The translations under genes and the position numbers were made by a program. A stretch of DNA of 64,000 nt from Rachycentron canadum (taxonomy: Eukaryota; Chordata; Actinopteri; Carangiformes; Rachycentridae): positions 11,565,714 to 11,629,713 of the forward strand of contig CM076658.1 in assembly GCA_038496675.1 (NCBI GenBank). The letters are read 5' to 3'. This document shows positions 28,602-42,770 of the stretch, piece after piece. The stretch's first letter is position 1. Each line of letters opens with the position of its first letter. The notes below the pieces were generated by a model that was given only the letters and a program-made list of their open reading frames with translations, did not search any database and was not told the DNA's origin.

Positions 28602-28977
28602 CAAACAGTACAGGCTTGTACAGTGTCTTGCTGAGGTTGTTACGGGGTAATGGTGTCGACAGGGTTCTTGAATTGGATGATACACATGATAACTGACTCT
28701 GCATGTGCTGTGCTGAGTGGTATTATAAATATCACTGCCATCCAAACATGGACTGAGTTTCCAGTTATTAGTACACAACATAAAAATCCAATATTATTCT
28801 CAAGCATATCAGATCAAATACATCCACCATGGACTACTTTAATATGCTGATTGATTTTTATCACTATTTATCATAGATTTTTTGTTTTATTCAGTTGTAA
28901 AATTTTTGGTTTATTACACTAACTTTATCAGTTTTTATTATTTTTTACCTTTCACAATACAATATGGTAGGTATTCG

Positions 28978-29110
28978 CAGTTGCCAGTTTATTAGGTACA
29001 CCTACCTAAAATTTATACAGTCTAATACCAGCCCTCCAACAAGTCTTATCTTCATGGAAAGAGTGCTGATTCAACTGTTGCCATTCATTTATACTGTACT
29101 ACACAAGGAG
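28978..29110 (-). repeat. Teleost repeat 3' end ('ggtgtacctaataaactgg')
   Basis: On the minus strand the fragment ends with CTGGTATTAGACTGTATAAA...AGGTGTACCTAATAAACTGG followed by CAACTG, the wording of a widespread fish repeat tail that I associate with LINE-type elements. Only the end is recognisable. The class is uncertain. Confidence 0.6.
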
Positions 29111-29639
29111 GTATTTGTAATATTTTGTTCAGCCCATTCATATCAATAAAGTTAGACTTAACATTATTAAATACCTAGCTCTCATATCTAATAAAACATT
29201 AGCAGCAACTGTCAATATCATGAAAGAAATACAAACGCCCCACCACCAAATCAATCATCCAAAAAAACAAAACAATAAAAACTGAACATTATTTTATTTA
29301 CATGTAGGTGAGACTTATTATAGGATATTTGTATATTATATTAGACAACATTCATCAAATAAACTGGCACCTATATGTATATCCCATGTTACGCACTATC
29401 ACAGACAGCACAAACCATTTGCTGATACTGCTCCAAAACAATCCCTAACATTATGTAAAGGTTATAGCTAGAAATGAAAAAGACAAAAATGTTATAACCA
29501 ATAAATGCATAAAATTCAGCTTATTAGTGATTTTTCTTTACCCCAACAAATGCTTGTTCATTTTCCAGCCTTCACTGAACTATTGAAGTATCTCAGGCAT
29601 CCTATAGGGGGAGCCTGACATCACCTCTCTGTGTCAGGA

Positions 29640-29641
<2 letters not shown>

Positions 29642-29689
<48 letters not shown>
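29642..29689. repeat. (CA)n microsatellite
   Basis: A pure AC run of 48 bases. Confidence 0.97.
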
Positions 29690-32600
29690 GGAGAAGACCA
29701 CACACTGGTGGAATGTGCAATCCTGTCATCAGCTTGTAATTACAAACTTCAACAAGCAAGATCTCAGAGTTTTAAAAAAAGAGAGAGAGAAAACAGTTTT
29801 TGTGCTGGTGTGATGTCTTTCTTACATTTCCTCTGTTTTAGTGTAAAGTTTCACACAGCCCTTTAATTTTATACCATGTTGAGAGGCTTACAAGCCATTT
29901 AAGTCCAATTACAATGAAAAGAGCAACATGTCTTAAACACCACCTTCTAAACCCAGCTGCCTTCAGCTATTGTTGATGGTCTAATCCCTGAGTGTAATAG
30001 AATTTGGGACAAACAACATGAGGATTTTGCTAATCCCCCATTAAGGACCTCTGTAATCCTCCTGAAAGTCCTTGCATACACAGCAGGTTAAATACTGCAG
30101 TAACAGCAAAGGTCAAAGGGATTAACCCTAAAGAAACTGATCTGATGATGTTTCCAACCAAAATAAAAAAAAAAAAAAAAAGAAAGTCTAGTCAGTGCAA
30201 ATATGTTTCTCGACTCTAATGCAAGTAAAATGGTGTAGATTTCAAAATGCTCAGTGGCCATTAAAATAATTCACTGCATATAGAAGTTGTGTAGTGTTGC
30301 ACAAAATCATAGAGATAAATGGCACCGTTCCAAAATGAGATTTTCCATTATATATTAAAAGAAGACTATGATTCAACATGAAAACAAAGCATAATGCAAA
30401 CAGTGATACACTTTATTTAGGCATAATGACATTTTAATGTTTCTTTTTTCTGGTTAATGAGCAAATTTCTCTCTCATAATCCTCTATCATTGCATAATCA
30501 TATTATTATGACTATTATTATTTTTTAATTCCTGTAATATAATTCCCTGTGTGATGGTTAAGTCCCTGTGAATTCCTTTGTGGATGGAAACTGTATATGC
30601 TCCATATGCTCTGTGGCTACTGATGTCAAGGCAGAGTGATTAGGTGGAAGTGGAGTTTATGTAAGCAATGGTGAGCGAAAATCAGCCCCAGATCTCCCTG
30701 CAAGATGCTCACACTCACTGAGCTCACAGCACTTCACACAGAGCATTGAGATATGTGATATTAAGTAGACTGCCATAAAACCTTGTCCGGACCCATGTGG
30801 TCGACTACAAGTAATAGGGAACAGTCAAATATATATTCAAGTTTTCAATGAAAGCCTGTTGAAAATGTAATGATGTTAAAGTGCTGTCAGGGGAGTCCCA
30901 GCCCGATGTTTTATTGGCTGTTTATTTTATTGGAGGACTAGCCATGAATCTAGGTAGCCTTCAGTGATATTGCCATAGTGAGGTTGAGCCCCTCAGTCTG
31001 CATGAGAGATTTTATTAGCCAAACATTTGTTTCTCCATACTAAAAGCACCCGGGACTATGTCTTTCCAGTTCAATGGTGAAAATAACAAACAGATGTGTA
31101 TTCAGTTTTTATTGTTTTCCTGGAATTGTGTTTTATATGATCTTTTATTATAGTGAAATGCAAAATTTTATTTCTGTAACAAAAAATAGGTTTCTGCTTT
31201 TTTGCATTTTTGCAAACGCTGTATGTGATAAGGAAATAAGTAAAATAAAATGAACAGTTATGCTTAACGCACCAAATACTTGCTGTATATTCCAAGTATA
31301 ATTAATTCTTATGGAATAACTGTACTGAAGCCCAAAAGAACCTTAGTTAATATTGTAGCCAACATGAATTTCTGCTTGCGTGGAAAGCTGTGTGATTGTT
31401 TACAAGTGTTTAAAAACCCTGGGGATGAAATAATCACTTTTTCCCACAATGCAGAGTGCTCAGTTTTATAACAGTGGATGGGATGTTAAGCAATTTCTGT
31501 TTCATTTTCTCAGCTCACTAACTGTTGGCTACACTGCAATATGTGATAACTACACCAGTAATATTTGGTCTATGGGACTAAATCCATTACAATAAGCATT
31601 TGCATAATACAGTGGTGTTGTTGAACAAATGAGGAATATGTAATGATCCAATCTGTGTGGGACAGAATGAACACTGCAAGTAAATATGTAATGATTTCCA
31701 CATGGCTGCACATCTGACAAGAGGAACAAAAGCCCTCATTGTGTCTTACGAATGACCCGATCATACAGTTGCCAGTGTGGTCAGCACTAAACTCATCAAG
31801 GATCTCACTACGGCTATTGGCAGGAAGTGCTGTAAATTAGGTAAGCATCAGGTGTGCATCTTACAAGACAAGTTCATGGCAGATTAGTGCAACACACGTA
31901 ATCAGTAGAGTATATACTTACTAGCTGTTTTTGCAAACTGACAGGTCAGAGAGTGATGTTTTTGCAAGAGAGTGGGCTGAATGGATAGCACAGATCAGCC
32001 TGATGAGGTCAGAAAGCAAAGCTCTCGCTGCATTTGGCCCAGCTGATCTCCAATTAAACAGGGCCTTGACATCGCACACCAGAGCAGACCATGTGAGCCA
32101 CCTCTGGATCACTCGCCAAGACATGTCACACACACCCTCTTAGCTTTCACCACCAGCCCATTATGGAAAAACACACACATGAGCAGCACAGAAGAAATGG
32201 TTGAACCTAATTTTGTCTTCATTATCAGGCAAAGCCACATTTGAAACACAGTGGAGGTTCATCACAGGAGTCATCTTCTCTGACGTTGGGTACATGATCT
32301 AGTTTCTGTGCAGGTCTCAGACAAACGCTGTGGGGTGGGAGTAGCAAAACCCTTTAAAGGCTTTCTTTGCTATCACATTTCTGGCCTCAAAATATGGAGC
32401 CCCCAGTCAATATATCTATGACTATTATCTATCAATTAATACATCTGTCTCCATTGTAGGGGTCTGCTGCCCTGCTAGCGGCCTGACCAGGCAGTGAACT
32501 CTTGCATTCCTAAAAAACACGGTCATCCAGCCTCTGTAATTTGTCATGTTAGAAGTTGACAGTAAAAGGTCATCCACTCCCATCGCTGGAGGCAAGAAAA

Positions 32601-33513
32601 AGCACAAGGATGAAAGTGTACGTTCAGACGATGGCTATTGCTGGGCTCTCCCTATTTGTATAAGGCTGGGAAGACACACACACACAGCTTTATCTAATCT
32701 AGGCCACCTATCTGTCTTATACATCCCTGCCTATCTAAAAGCAGAAGCACCAGCAGCTCCATTTAAAGGCACTCCAGCTCCTAATAAGCCACTTATTATA
32801 TGCCTTAAACTTACCTGTCTAATAAAGCAGTGATCGTGAAGCACATGATTGCTGCAATTTATGTGTGGAGAAAAATTGTTCTCTGTGCTTTAAGTCACAA
32901 AACTTGTTTACTTCTTTACTTAACTTGATATTTAAATCTAATATCTGCAGATACTTGACAAGATATTTCACAAGACTGGAATGAAACATATCCCTTCTGA
33001 GAGCAGTTTGAGCTGAAGGAGGGAAGAAGCCATAGTATTCATATTCACTTTTGATATCATGACATATCAGTAAGCAAACGCTGCCTGTATATTTTATGTT
33101 GCAGTATAGTTGCACATTTAGTTTCGAGGCCGACAAGACAAGCTATCCATTAAATCGGGCCACCTCTGACTCCACTCCAAAGAGAGGGCAGGTCTGCCAA
33201 CAGCTCATCCATCATGCACAATATCAATCGATTTCCAAACATAAACAGAGCATCTTTGATATAAGGGACAGCTGGATCAGAAGGGGCACGGCAAAGGAAA
33301 TGCACTTATAGGCATCACGGGTGAATAGTCCAGCTCCTGTCTGCTGCCCTCTCTCCCTGAGACTGGCATGATTTATCTGGGTCGCTCGCTTCCTGCAATT
33401 ATTTTACTTCCAAACAGAACACCATCAGAGCCTATAGCAACATGACTCTGTGGGTTAACTCTAATGACTCCTCCAGTTCATCTATAGTTGAGTCTGGACA
33501 ACTGTTAACCCCT

Positions 33514-33628
33514 GTGTTAAGTACATTTATTCAAGGATTGTACTTAAGTACAAACCAGAGGTAGTTTTACTTCACTTGAGTTTAATTTTATACTTATACT
33601 TCTATGTGCAGTAAAGGTATAAAGCCTA
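33514..33628. repeat. Fish interspersed repeat fragment ('aagtacattta' family)
   Basis: The sequence TTAAGTACATTTATTCAAGG, then TGTACTTAAGTACAAA, then TTTTACTTCACTTGAG, then TTATACTTCTATGTGC follows the order of a very common teleost non-autonomous repeat (probably a DNA transposon). It includes the palindromic TACTTAAGTA. It is diverged and truncated, and the boundaries are approximate. Confidence 0.65.
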
Positions 33629-34384
33629 TTTGCAATATTTACAATATTAACATAATGTTTCATTTAAGATGTCTATAATAGAAAAAAAATATTTTAGTTT
33701 AAAATAGTGTAAAAACAGAAAAAGGTGTCACATGTTAAAATTAGCTTCAGTGTGACCAGCTACATTGGACCAGCTACACACACATGCTGCTCACATGTTA
33801 ATATATATATAAAAAAAGGACTATTTGTATAGTGTACAAATAGTGTTGTGAATGAAGTTTTTTGATGAAATTGTGTTAAAGAGGTGTTTTTTGTGGTGCT
33901 GTGCTCCCACCAATTATGAACCCATTACCTTCACTGTAGTCCATAAAACAGCACACCTATGCAAAACAAAGCTAATGGCATGAAGGTTAAAATGGGTGTA
34001 TGTTTCAGAGATTATGAAGTTTGCACAGAGGGGCATTATGTATGTATGAGGGGACCAGCGTGTGCAACGTAAACACTCAAAGCTGTGTCTGAACATGTTA
34101 ACAATATGGGAGTCTTCCAATCAGAAATCCCTGTGGTATTAAGGAAGATGTGGAGAAACAGATTTGTGGGCAGCTTTTCACATAATAACAAAAACACAAT
34201 ACGAATACCTTTAAATCACAAGAGCAGTAATGCGAATGTGAGCAAAGTGTTCACTGGAAGCGCTCATAATTATAACAATATTTTCACTGTCAGCATTTGT
34301 AGTTTCATACTGTACTTTGGCCATTACCTCCACACACGGCAGCCCAACAACCAATGCACATATCTTTCAATTATGGAATGTTAA

Positions 34385-34800
34385 TGTTTTATTAATTATT
34401 CATTGATAATCCTCTTGAACATGATATGGAGCAATTCCGTTAAGCTACATTGAAATATTATCAATTATCGCATTTAAATTTTTACCCTAGTGGCTCCCCT
34501 ATCTCCACTTACATTACCCTCCTCTGCTCTTGCATGCAGCATTAGAGAGGCGTCATTAGTGAGGACCAGTGGGAAGGCTGCCCGCACTGGAGCAAATGGA
34601 AGTCGTAAAGCAGCACTACTCATCGCATGGACATTACACATTGACCCTCCCAATCCCTCAGCCTCTGCAATTGGCTGACAGTGTGCACCAATGACACAGT
34701 AAACCACAGGCTTTTCAAACTCAATTTAGTCCGGCATTAATTATTCCTCTAAGTATTCTATGTCCCCGTTAATATTGAAAATCATAAATGTATAAGGTTA
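34385..34800. promoter_or_regulatory. Candidate conserved non-coding element
   Basis: AT-rich flanks dense in homeodomain cores (TTAATTATTCATTGATAA; ATTATCAATTATCG; GGCATTAATTATTCC) surround a higher-complexity GC-balanced core with CCAAT, TGACAG and CATGCAGCATTAGAG-type words. No repeat or coding signature is visible. This resembles developmental enhancers by composition only; no alignment was done. Confidence 0.3.
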
Positions 34801-36866
34801 TGGGCAAGCATGTTGTGGTACACTTACCAATGTGATGACACAATTCCCATTTGATGGTAGCTACCTAATTAAGACTAGCGAGCTGTGTACTGCAAGACTC
34901 ATATATCTTTGTTATACCAGACAAATGCTCCCCTTAGTTTACGACCAGAGCAAGTTCAGAGTTTTTTTGTTGACTGAAACTTCCATTAACTTTCATTTAA
35001 AATTCACTAGCTACTATAAGGAACTACAATACCTCCATGTCCATCTATATCTCAATATGCTGGACAAAAATGAATTACCTGTGGTGCTAAATTGAATTTG
35101 TTGCAGTGCAGCTTCAAATCCTTAGAATGTTTGGTGCCATAAATGGATTAAAATCTCTCCATGATGTAAACATATTCAATACAACTAGTGGGTTGCTCAG
35201 TTGCAGCAAAATACTGCACTGGTGATGCACTTTACTTCTGTCATCTAAGGTGAGAAGGGTTCACATCTACTGCCTGAGGGCACTGTTGTTCATTTGAACC
35301 CTTGGCCTTAGGTCCCGGGTTCAGAGGTGCAGACCCTGTTCCATCTCAGACAGCCACAGTAGTGCTGTGTATGCAAATGAGCTGATCACAGGTATGATTC
35401 AATCCATTGCCATATTTGCAGAATAATTTTTAAAAAATTGTAAATCCAAACCTGTTCAGAAAGGTAGTAAGCATGCAGTTAGAATGAGCCTTAGCCAGCC
35501 CCAAACACATACCAGTCACTGCGGAGCTGCTGTTATTTATAGCACAATATGGCTGGTTCTCTTTACACGGCCCTTTTTAGACTGGTTGAACTTGATAGTT
35601 AGCTGCTCAGAGCTACTAGCAGATTGCATCGTGAACAACAAAGACAACTTCCATCAAGTCTCACAGGCTAGGCTGAACAAACTGCAGTACTGCTTTGAGT
35701 GTTGAGATTTTGTAAAAGGTCCTCAGTAGGCAGGGGCTAAGCTTGCATCAGAATCTGATGTAATGCACCCAAGTCTGTTTTACCTATGTAGGTCAAACAG
35801 TGTGGAAGCATGAAATGAAATTGACTATATAATACAGGGTGTAACTGTGAGTGTGATTATTGATAATGTAGTTTGCTTTTTTTATGTATGTAAATCAGTT
35901 TTTGCCTTATGATGTGAAAAGTGCCAATAAATCAAAATCTCATGAAATCTAAAAGACGTCAATATCTTCCAACCAAAGAGCTTGTAAAATTGTTGAACAA
36001 ATGACTTCTTTCTGACCTGTTGCCCCTATTGGCAGGATGACCTCATTTGTCCTTTCCTTCCAAAATGGTTACAAATTACTATGATTTGTTTTATGGTGTG
36101 ACAATGCTATAGTTGAGGTTTGGTTAGGTTTAGGCACAAACTGACTTGGTCAGGTTATGAAGATGGTACTATAGTGCTTTGTTAAGGTGTGGAAAACATT
36201 TTGATTTGAGCTAAAATTATAATTCATTAAAGTTCAGAAACAATCATGGTCATGGTCACGAGAAACTAATGTTAATTGCTTGTGCTCCCACCTTTTGTTT
36301 ACTCAACCATCCACCATATTTTACATTTTATGTACAACTGAGTGCACACTATGGATGCCTTCTAGAGAAACCTGTCTGAAAGTGTTGGACATTATCCCCA
36401 GATTTTAAATGATTCATCACATCTAGCCCCCTATCTGTGATGACGAGCTTTTCAACATGCCTTTAGATGTGTAAACAAGCACATATTTTAAATCATTGTT
36501 TCAATCATCAGCTTACATTCATTCACAATTTTACTGTAGGTGCATCTTTTAGTATTAAAATACTCCTCCTGTATTGGATCTTTTTACTTCCTGTATATAG
36601 GTGAGGGAATGATTCGAATAAAGCACAAAAGAAATTTTGAATCCCTTCCCTTCTGTACAGTCTGTGGGGATCCTGTTCTGCAATAATGGTGTAGGGCTTG
36701 TGACATTCAGTGCTGATAGAGGACATCATTTCACAGGAGACCTCACAGAGGAGCTAGACCAGGAAGAATGTGGCCATATGGAACTGGGCTGAATTGTCAA
36801 CATTTCCCTGTTGACTAGCCAGCTAAGCAAGTTCTACAATGCAGGCTGATTTTTACATTCAGGAGG

Positions 36867-36867
<1 letters not shown>

Positions 36868-36914
<47 letters not shown>
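36868..36914. repeat. (CA)n microsatellite
   Basis: A pure CA run of 47 bases. Confidence 0.97.
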
Positions 36915-36915
<1 letters not shown>

Positions 36916-37069
36916 GCCCAAAAAAGCACTAAAACCAAAACTAAAGTGAGTATACAGAGCCTCATGAGTGCCTCGTCTGAGAGGGAGAGGACAAAGGTGA
37001 GGACTGGCTGTAATAAAGCCGTATGCCCGCTGTTAAGAAATGAAATGTAAAGCCATCACTGTGATCCAT

Positions 37070-37290
37070 CTTCATTAAACAATTTCCCCTCTCCCTTGCC
37101 TGCGAGGGTATCAGTTTCAAGGGGTCAGGTGCTATTTCTCCTCCTCTTGGGTGTCGGCATGTGTTTAAATATACTGTAGAGCGCAGCACCAGTGCAGCGC
37201 AGTGAAGCAGAGGAATGGGAGGCCATTGGTCCCGTGCCGATTGGCTGCCATTCAAGGTTACTCTTGGAGGGTTTCCCATCACCCCCCTCT
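37070..37290. promoter_or_regulatory. GC-balanced block with paired inverted CCAAT boxes
   Basis: CCATTGGTCCCGTGCCGATTGG places two ATTGG (CCAAT on the minus strand) 17 bases apart in a locally GC-richer stretch with GCGCAGCACC and CAGCGCAG words upstream. NF-Y pairs are typical of promoters and some enhancers. No exon or start-site signal accompanies them. Confidence 0.25.
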
Positions 37291-38299
37291 AAGTGATACA
37301 TTGCAATCTGACAAATGCAAACTGTGACATTTAGGAAAGCACTGGGAGAATAACTACTGTTGTGTTGTTAATATGGACGCCTCACTGCCAAACTAGATTG
37401 TTGGGCAGTCAGCTCTACAAGCCTGATGTCCATTACACAGCCGGATCATTTCGTAATTGAACTGCTGCACTTTTCTCTTTTTTTCCAATACACTGGCCTC
37501 TAAATTGTTAATTATTTTATGACAGAGGAATTAACCATTGGAGAAATGTAAGCTAGTGCATTATATATGTATTGGAAACTACAGTAAAACGTTAAAAGAT
37601 ATTATATAAATGATCAACTGCGCAGATACTCTGCATTAGAGTAATTCCACATCAAATCCCATCAACAACTGGCTTTAACATCTGTGAATGCAAAAGACTG
37701 TTTGTTTTGGTTGCAAAGTTCATGGTCTGCTTGTAATTCAGAGAGCGTGTGGTGAGTGTGAAAACTACATTAATTAGGAACATCTAAGCAGAGCATAAAG
37801 ATTAAAGTACTTTTTTTATAGGTAAACAAAAGAGTGTGTGTGCAAAGATCAGATGTTGTTTTGACAACGTAATTACATGATTTATGCTCTTTTTTCTGCT
37901 CCAAGTCAGGGATGGCCTCTCTGTTTTTGCTGATTCACAGGGAAAATACAGCAGGACAGATCAGATGTATTGCCTTTTTCTCAAAGTCGTGTTTGTCTAA
38001 ATAAGAACTCTGTGATCAATCTTCAGTCTTTCAGTTAAGTTTATTGTCGTGACTGGCTCCTTGTTGTTTGAGTAATCGCTAGGCATTTTCAGATAGCTGA
38101 TTACCTCCTCACTGCGGGGCAAATCTGTTATAATTTGAGCAAGCAGGTGCCATCTCACTCCGTTGTGCAGCCAAAATAAACACAGAAGATAAGGCCAGTG
38201 AATTCCTTAAAATCTCAGTGTAATTCAGTATGCTTTGTCAAAAAAGTAAAATATATGGCAGCAAGATCATATTGCATTATGAAAAAGTTATATAAAGCA

Positions 38300-38920
38300 A
38301 GAGGGAACTGGAGGAATCATGGGTGAAATTTCTCTCTTATCTGTTCCCAAATGCACTGAGCTGTTCCCCATGTATGGTTGCGAGGTGTACATTAATTATA
38401 CCCCTCACAGGAATCGCTCTGCTGCCATTGTCACAGAATTACTGCTTTCTGCGATACAGATTAGCTTCTTCTCCTTTAATGTGCCAGTTAATGCAGTTTC
38501 TCCTAATCCAGTTCATAGATAGAGGTGAATGGAAATGGTGCTGTGTGTGTTTTATGCAAATTGCAAGATGAGGTGATTAATTTATAATGGGTTTCAGTGC
38601 AATTGAAGGCAGCGGGAACTGATCAAGGGCAAGGACATTATAGAATGGTACAGGCTGCATAGGGGTGGCTCTGCTTGTTCTGCACTGTGCCACAGCATGA
38701 CAGTATCTCATTACATCTAGACGAAACACCTCCCCCATTGATAATGAGCATTTTTCATGAGGAGGGACCGTTTTCGTCTCTTGTTGTATTTTCCTGTTCT
38801 GGGCCGCACATCATTCTTCATCGAGCTAAATCATGTATTGATCCAGCACCATATCTCATATTCATGCACTATAATATGTTGTGTACTGTGCAAGCAATGT
38901 GCCTGAGTCACTTGAAGATT
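38300..38920. promoter_or_regulatory. Candidate conserved non-coding block
   Basis: About 0.6 kb of non-repetitive sequence mixes GC-balanced words with ATTA cores (GTACATTAATTATACCCC; CAGTTAATGCAG; CATTGATAATGAGC). It also holds a perfect octamer, ATGCAAAT, at 38554-38561. The ORFs over it show no protein-like features. Enhancer-like by composition only. Confidence 0.3.
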
Positions 38921-41900
38921 CCCTTGTTTTCTTTGGATGTTACGTGCTGTATGAACTGCAATGCATCACAATCCACAATTTAATAACAATAGTCTTTTTG
39001 TGGGCTAACTAAAATGTGTTTCATATTGACGTTGGGAAGCTCTTTGATAATAAACCAAACACTCAGGCACATAAACAAACATAGTTTTGTCTCAAAGGCT
39101 CTCACACACATGTAGCCACCATTGTTAATGGAATTGCATAGACTGCTGCGTATAATTTCCTTGTCTGGGGAAATACAACTGGAAAACTCTATGTTTCTAC
39201 GTTTCTATGTTCGATGCCATTCACTGCTGATTGTGAACTGTTGAGCAGGACTCAACAGATTGAACTCTGTCTGTTGTGATTTTAGCTTTTCTCTCTGATT
39301 AGTTTCAGATGCAATTTCAGCCCAATGTGATTAATCTTTTAATTAATAATTCTACAAGAAGCTAGATCAGAATCTGATGCTACACTACACTTCTTACCCA
39401 GTTACCCAACCATAGAATTTAAATTAAATAGCTTTTTATGATTATAATGAAATATATATATATTTATGGCCATTTTATAACTTTTGACAGTAGAGGAAAA
39501 GTATAGTCAGCTTGTCCTCCCCAGGGCCATTACAAAAGTCACCTGTGGACTTGAGGCTATCTAAGCATGCTGCTTCTCATGATGTCATGATATTAAATAT
39601 TTACCAGTACTTTAATGCGATGGTGGCATTTTTCCAAGTGTAACTTCAAACAGTGTGTCTAGGTTGAAAATACCATACCACATACAATACTGTATATGTA
39701 AGTCAGACAATAAGGTGCAACTGCTGCTTAAATGCTGAACTGGTCTGATGATGTTTTTACACATCTGCAAATGCCTGAAGCCCCATGTTTAAAAATCACA
39801 ACGTGATTAATTCCACCATCCTTGATGCTATTTGGGGGGAATGCTCATCATATGCTTCTTACTGAAGAGAGCAGGAGCCCTGAACAGCCCAAGAGGCTTA
39901 GCAGTGAGACACAAAGCAGCAGTGGCACCGTTCATACCTTCAGGTGACAGAGTGCTGATGATTATAGCAAGGACAATGCCCTGCATGTGTCAAACAATCG
40001 GCAAATAATTTATGTCACTTTTTTCCACTGTTATTTCCGTGGAGGGCACTAACTGTGTTGCCAATATCAAACCTCCTGCAGAGGAGAGGCGAAAAAAAAG
40101 GGACATGCTACAAAAGACTGATGAAGGAAGAGAGGAAGAGGGAGCAAGAGGAGTGGATTGGGGGAGGGGAATAAGTGCCAGGCTCAGCTTTTTCCTGACT
40201 GAAGATGCACAGCCATCTGTGAGGAGACAAACACACGTATGGCCATCATTTGTCCAACATCTTACGTGATGTGAAGGCTTTTCACTCGCCATGCCAACCT
40301 GTGTGGCAGATGATGTATGTGTTTCTTCAGTCCCGTGATTACTAGCATGGAGCTGCAGAGCAATGCTCTTCACCTCATCAGTTCCACAGGCTGCGCTCCA
40401 AGGTGGGTGAGGGATTCGCTGCAAGATGGCTTCTGACACACAGCACAACCAAGGCGTACCAGCATGAATATTATACAGTGCATTTCACCACAGCCACCCA
40501 CTGTGAACAGATCAATCGAGGTGGATGAGGTGAATTAGAATTTTAATAGAGTGCCTAGGTGCAGTAATTAAAAAGAATGATTATATTTTCCCTAAATGTA
40601 TGAAAAAGTGGATGGTCCATTGGGGTGGTGCTAGTAGCTTTGGTGTTATATACAGTGCAGAATCCCTATTTGTTTCTCATGTGTGCTTTGATGTTAATAT
40701 ACTGGAATTACAACAAGTATAATATTGTATTTCCGTATTTTTACCTTTTCTAATCCTAATCTCCTTCCATATAGTGGTGGTTAATGTTTCCTTTTATATG
40801 CAGTAATATTGACAAAAATAATGCTTTGTTTATCTACCATGCAAAGCAGCTAACCTGGATGTACATAACATTTTGCCTGGTCCTCTGCCAGCCATTAATC
40901 ACTGCCAGGATATAAGCAAGTATTATTAAGTTTCACTTAATTTGGAAAATTAAGCCCATTGCTCCTTTTGGTCTATAATTATCTTTCATGGCTGGTAGGA
41001 GGTGCATAACAGGTTTATATAAGACTGATATGCCACCAACGTAAAGATAAATACAAAGATGAGGAGGACGGTGGCTAAGAAGCCGAGACATCAACATGGT
41101 GTTCAGACAAACTGAGAGACAAGCGGGTGATAATTGTTGTGGGAGCTGTGGGAGCAATAGGCTCTTTGAGAGAAAGGTAACAACCCAGCAAAACAATAGA
41201 GATGAATCACAGTGGACGATCTGCTGCCGCAGTCTAGTTTCCACTGAGGCCCTATTAGACTCGGCTCACAAGCTTTATGTTTCAGCCCCAGACTCCTGGT
41301 TACAGCTTGAAAGCCTAAACTTCAACTGTGACAGGTATTTTATACCTGACTTTTATACTGACTTTTGTTAGGCATTTTTTTAATGTTATATTCTATTTTT
41401 GTTAACTTATCCAACTACTTCTATCAAATAACTGAGCTCCAGTGATGAGATAATGTGACCTCACGCATCTTCTAATAGAACAGTTCTTTTTCAAAGTTGA
41501 ACAGCAGGACAGGAAGGATGTTGTAGCTTTAAGGTTCACGACAAAATCCAGCCAAGTGAGCTTAGTCTCAATTAGAGCACTACGGGCTGTCTGTCAACAA
41601 AAATATCTCCATTGTTCAGTGGCTTCATCCAGCGAGAGAGCAATGTTTTTGTAGGGTGACCTGGGCAACTATGCTGTGTCAACTGGTGTCAGGCTACGAG
41701 TGCAATATACCAGCTTGCCCGCAGGCTAAACCCCAAACTAGGCCCCTTGTGTCCCAAACAGCACAACCAAAGATAAGGTTCCAATCTCCTCCTTGACAAA
41801 TATTTCTAACTGAAAGGGCCTGAAGAGATGACACAGCCACCGTGACTAGACAGGAAACCAGTCAATCGACCTCTGTTCTGTACAGCAGTAGATTGAAGTT

Positions 41901-42589
41901 GAAGTTGAGTTGAAGTGGAGCGCATGCGTGAATGTGGATAAGCAGAAAAGACAACAGAAGAAGTATCTTTGGAAGGTGTTTCTATCACTAGGACTACATC
42001 ATTTTAAATGATAATCCTCTAATGCATGGCAACGCTTAAGATTTGTTCCTTTTGTTCCTCCAGGGCAGAAGTCAAGGGCTCCCTCCTAATGGGACACTGC
42101 ACCACAGAGGAAGCTTTGTCTCTCATCAAAGAGGAGGAAGTGCTCTGCTGCTGTAACTACGTCAAGCCGCTCTGAATGCATGTTACACACGATGCAGCAT
42201 CTTTCATGTTCCAGTTAAGAGGAAGAGGGACAAGTGAACAGCTCAACCTTCAACCCCCAGATGACTTTTTAGAGCATGTGGTGATTTGTCTAAAGTTTGT
42301 GCCCTCAGAAACAATGACCAATCACTGTCCAGAGCAGCAGACCATAATGAATTCTTTTACTTGAATTTGGAATTGGATAGATTTTCAGAGGGTGTAATTA
42401 ATTTCCCATGAACAATGCAAGTTTTTTTTTGCCTTTCGGAAACAAACCAGGCCATCCAGTTCAGTGGTTCTCAAAATGGGACGAAGGAAAAACTCATTAG
42501 GTTTCCCCTCACCTCCCTCAGCCGTGGTTGAGCTACAGCAGGTTAAGTGTCACTCAGAAATTAGCGTTCTCCTGGTAGAGCAGTGGACG

Positions 42590-42770
42590 CCACATCAGCT
42601 GCTACCATTTTTGTAACTACATTAAACAAACCCTCTGAAGGCCTCAATGATGCATGCAATCTTAATTTTTATTACAGCAATTTATTATACACTCCCTGAG
42701 CTTATGACAGCCCCGACTGTCATTAACAGATTAATTATAATTTCCCCCTGCGCTCAGAGTTAAAGAGAAA
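42590..42770. promoter_or_regulatory. Candidate regulatory element with MEIS palindrome
   Basis: TGACAG-CCCCGA-CTGTCA (42705-42722) is an inverted pair of MEIS/PREP half-sites. It is followed directly by CATTAACAGATTAATTATAA with several homeodomain cores. HOX-PBX-MEIS type grammar is plausible. Motif evidence only. Confidence 0.35.

Larger units (their letters stand above)
28598..36867. other. Intergenic: no gene recognised
   Basis: Contains a repeat tail (28.98 kb), a CA tract, poly(A) at 30,165-30,181, the 33.5 kb repeat fragment, and the element candidate at 34.4-34.8 kb. A perfect octamer ATGCAAAT lies at 35371-35378. No coding exon recognised. Confidence 0.55.

Noticed and set aside
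39990..40448. 152-codon minus-strand ORF
   Set aside because: Ser-rich random composition, no domain, no splice or promoter context.
42460..42485. hAT-like terminal words (CAGTGGTTCTCAAAATGGG)
   Set aside because: Only one end is present, no matching inverted end or target duplication was found, and the match is short.
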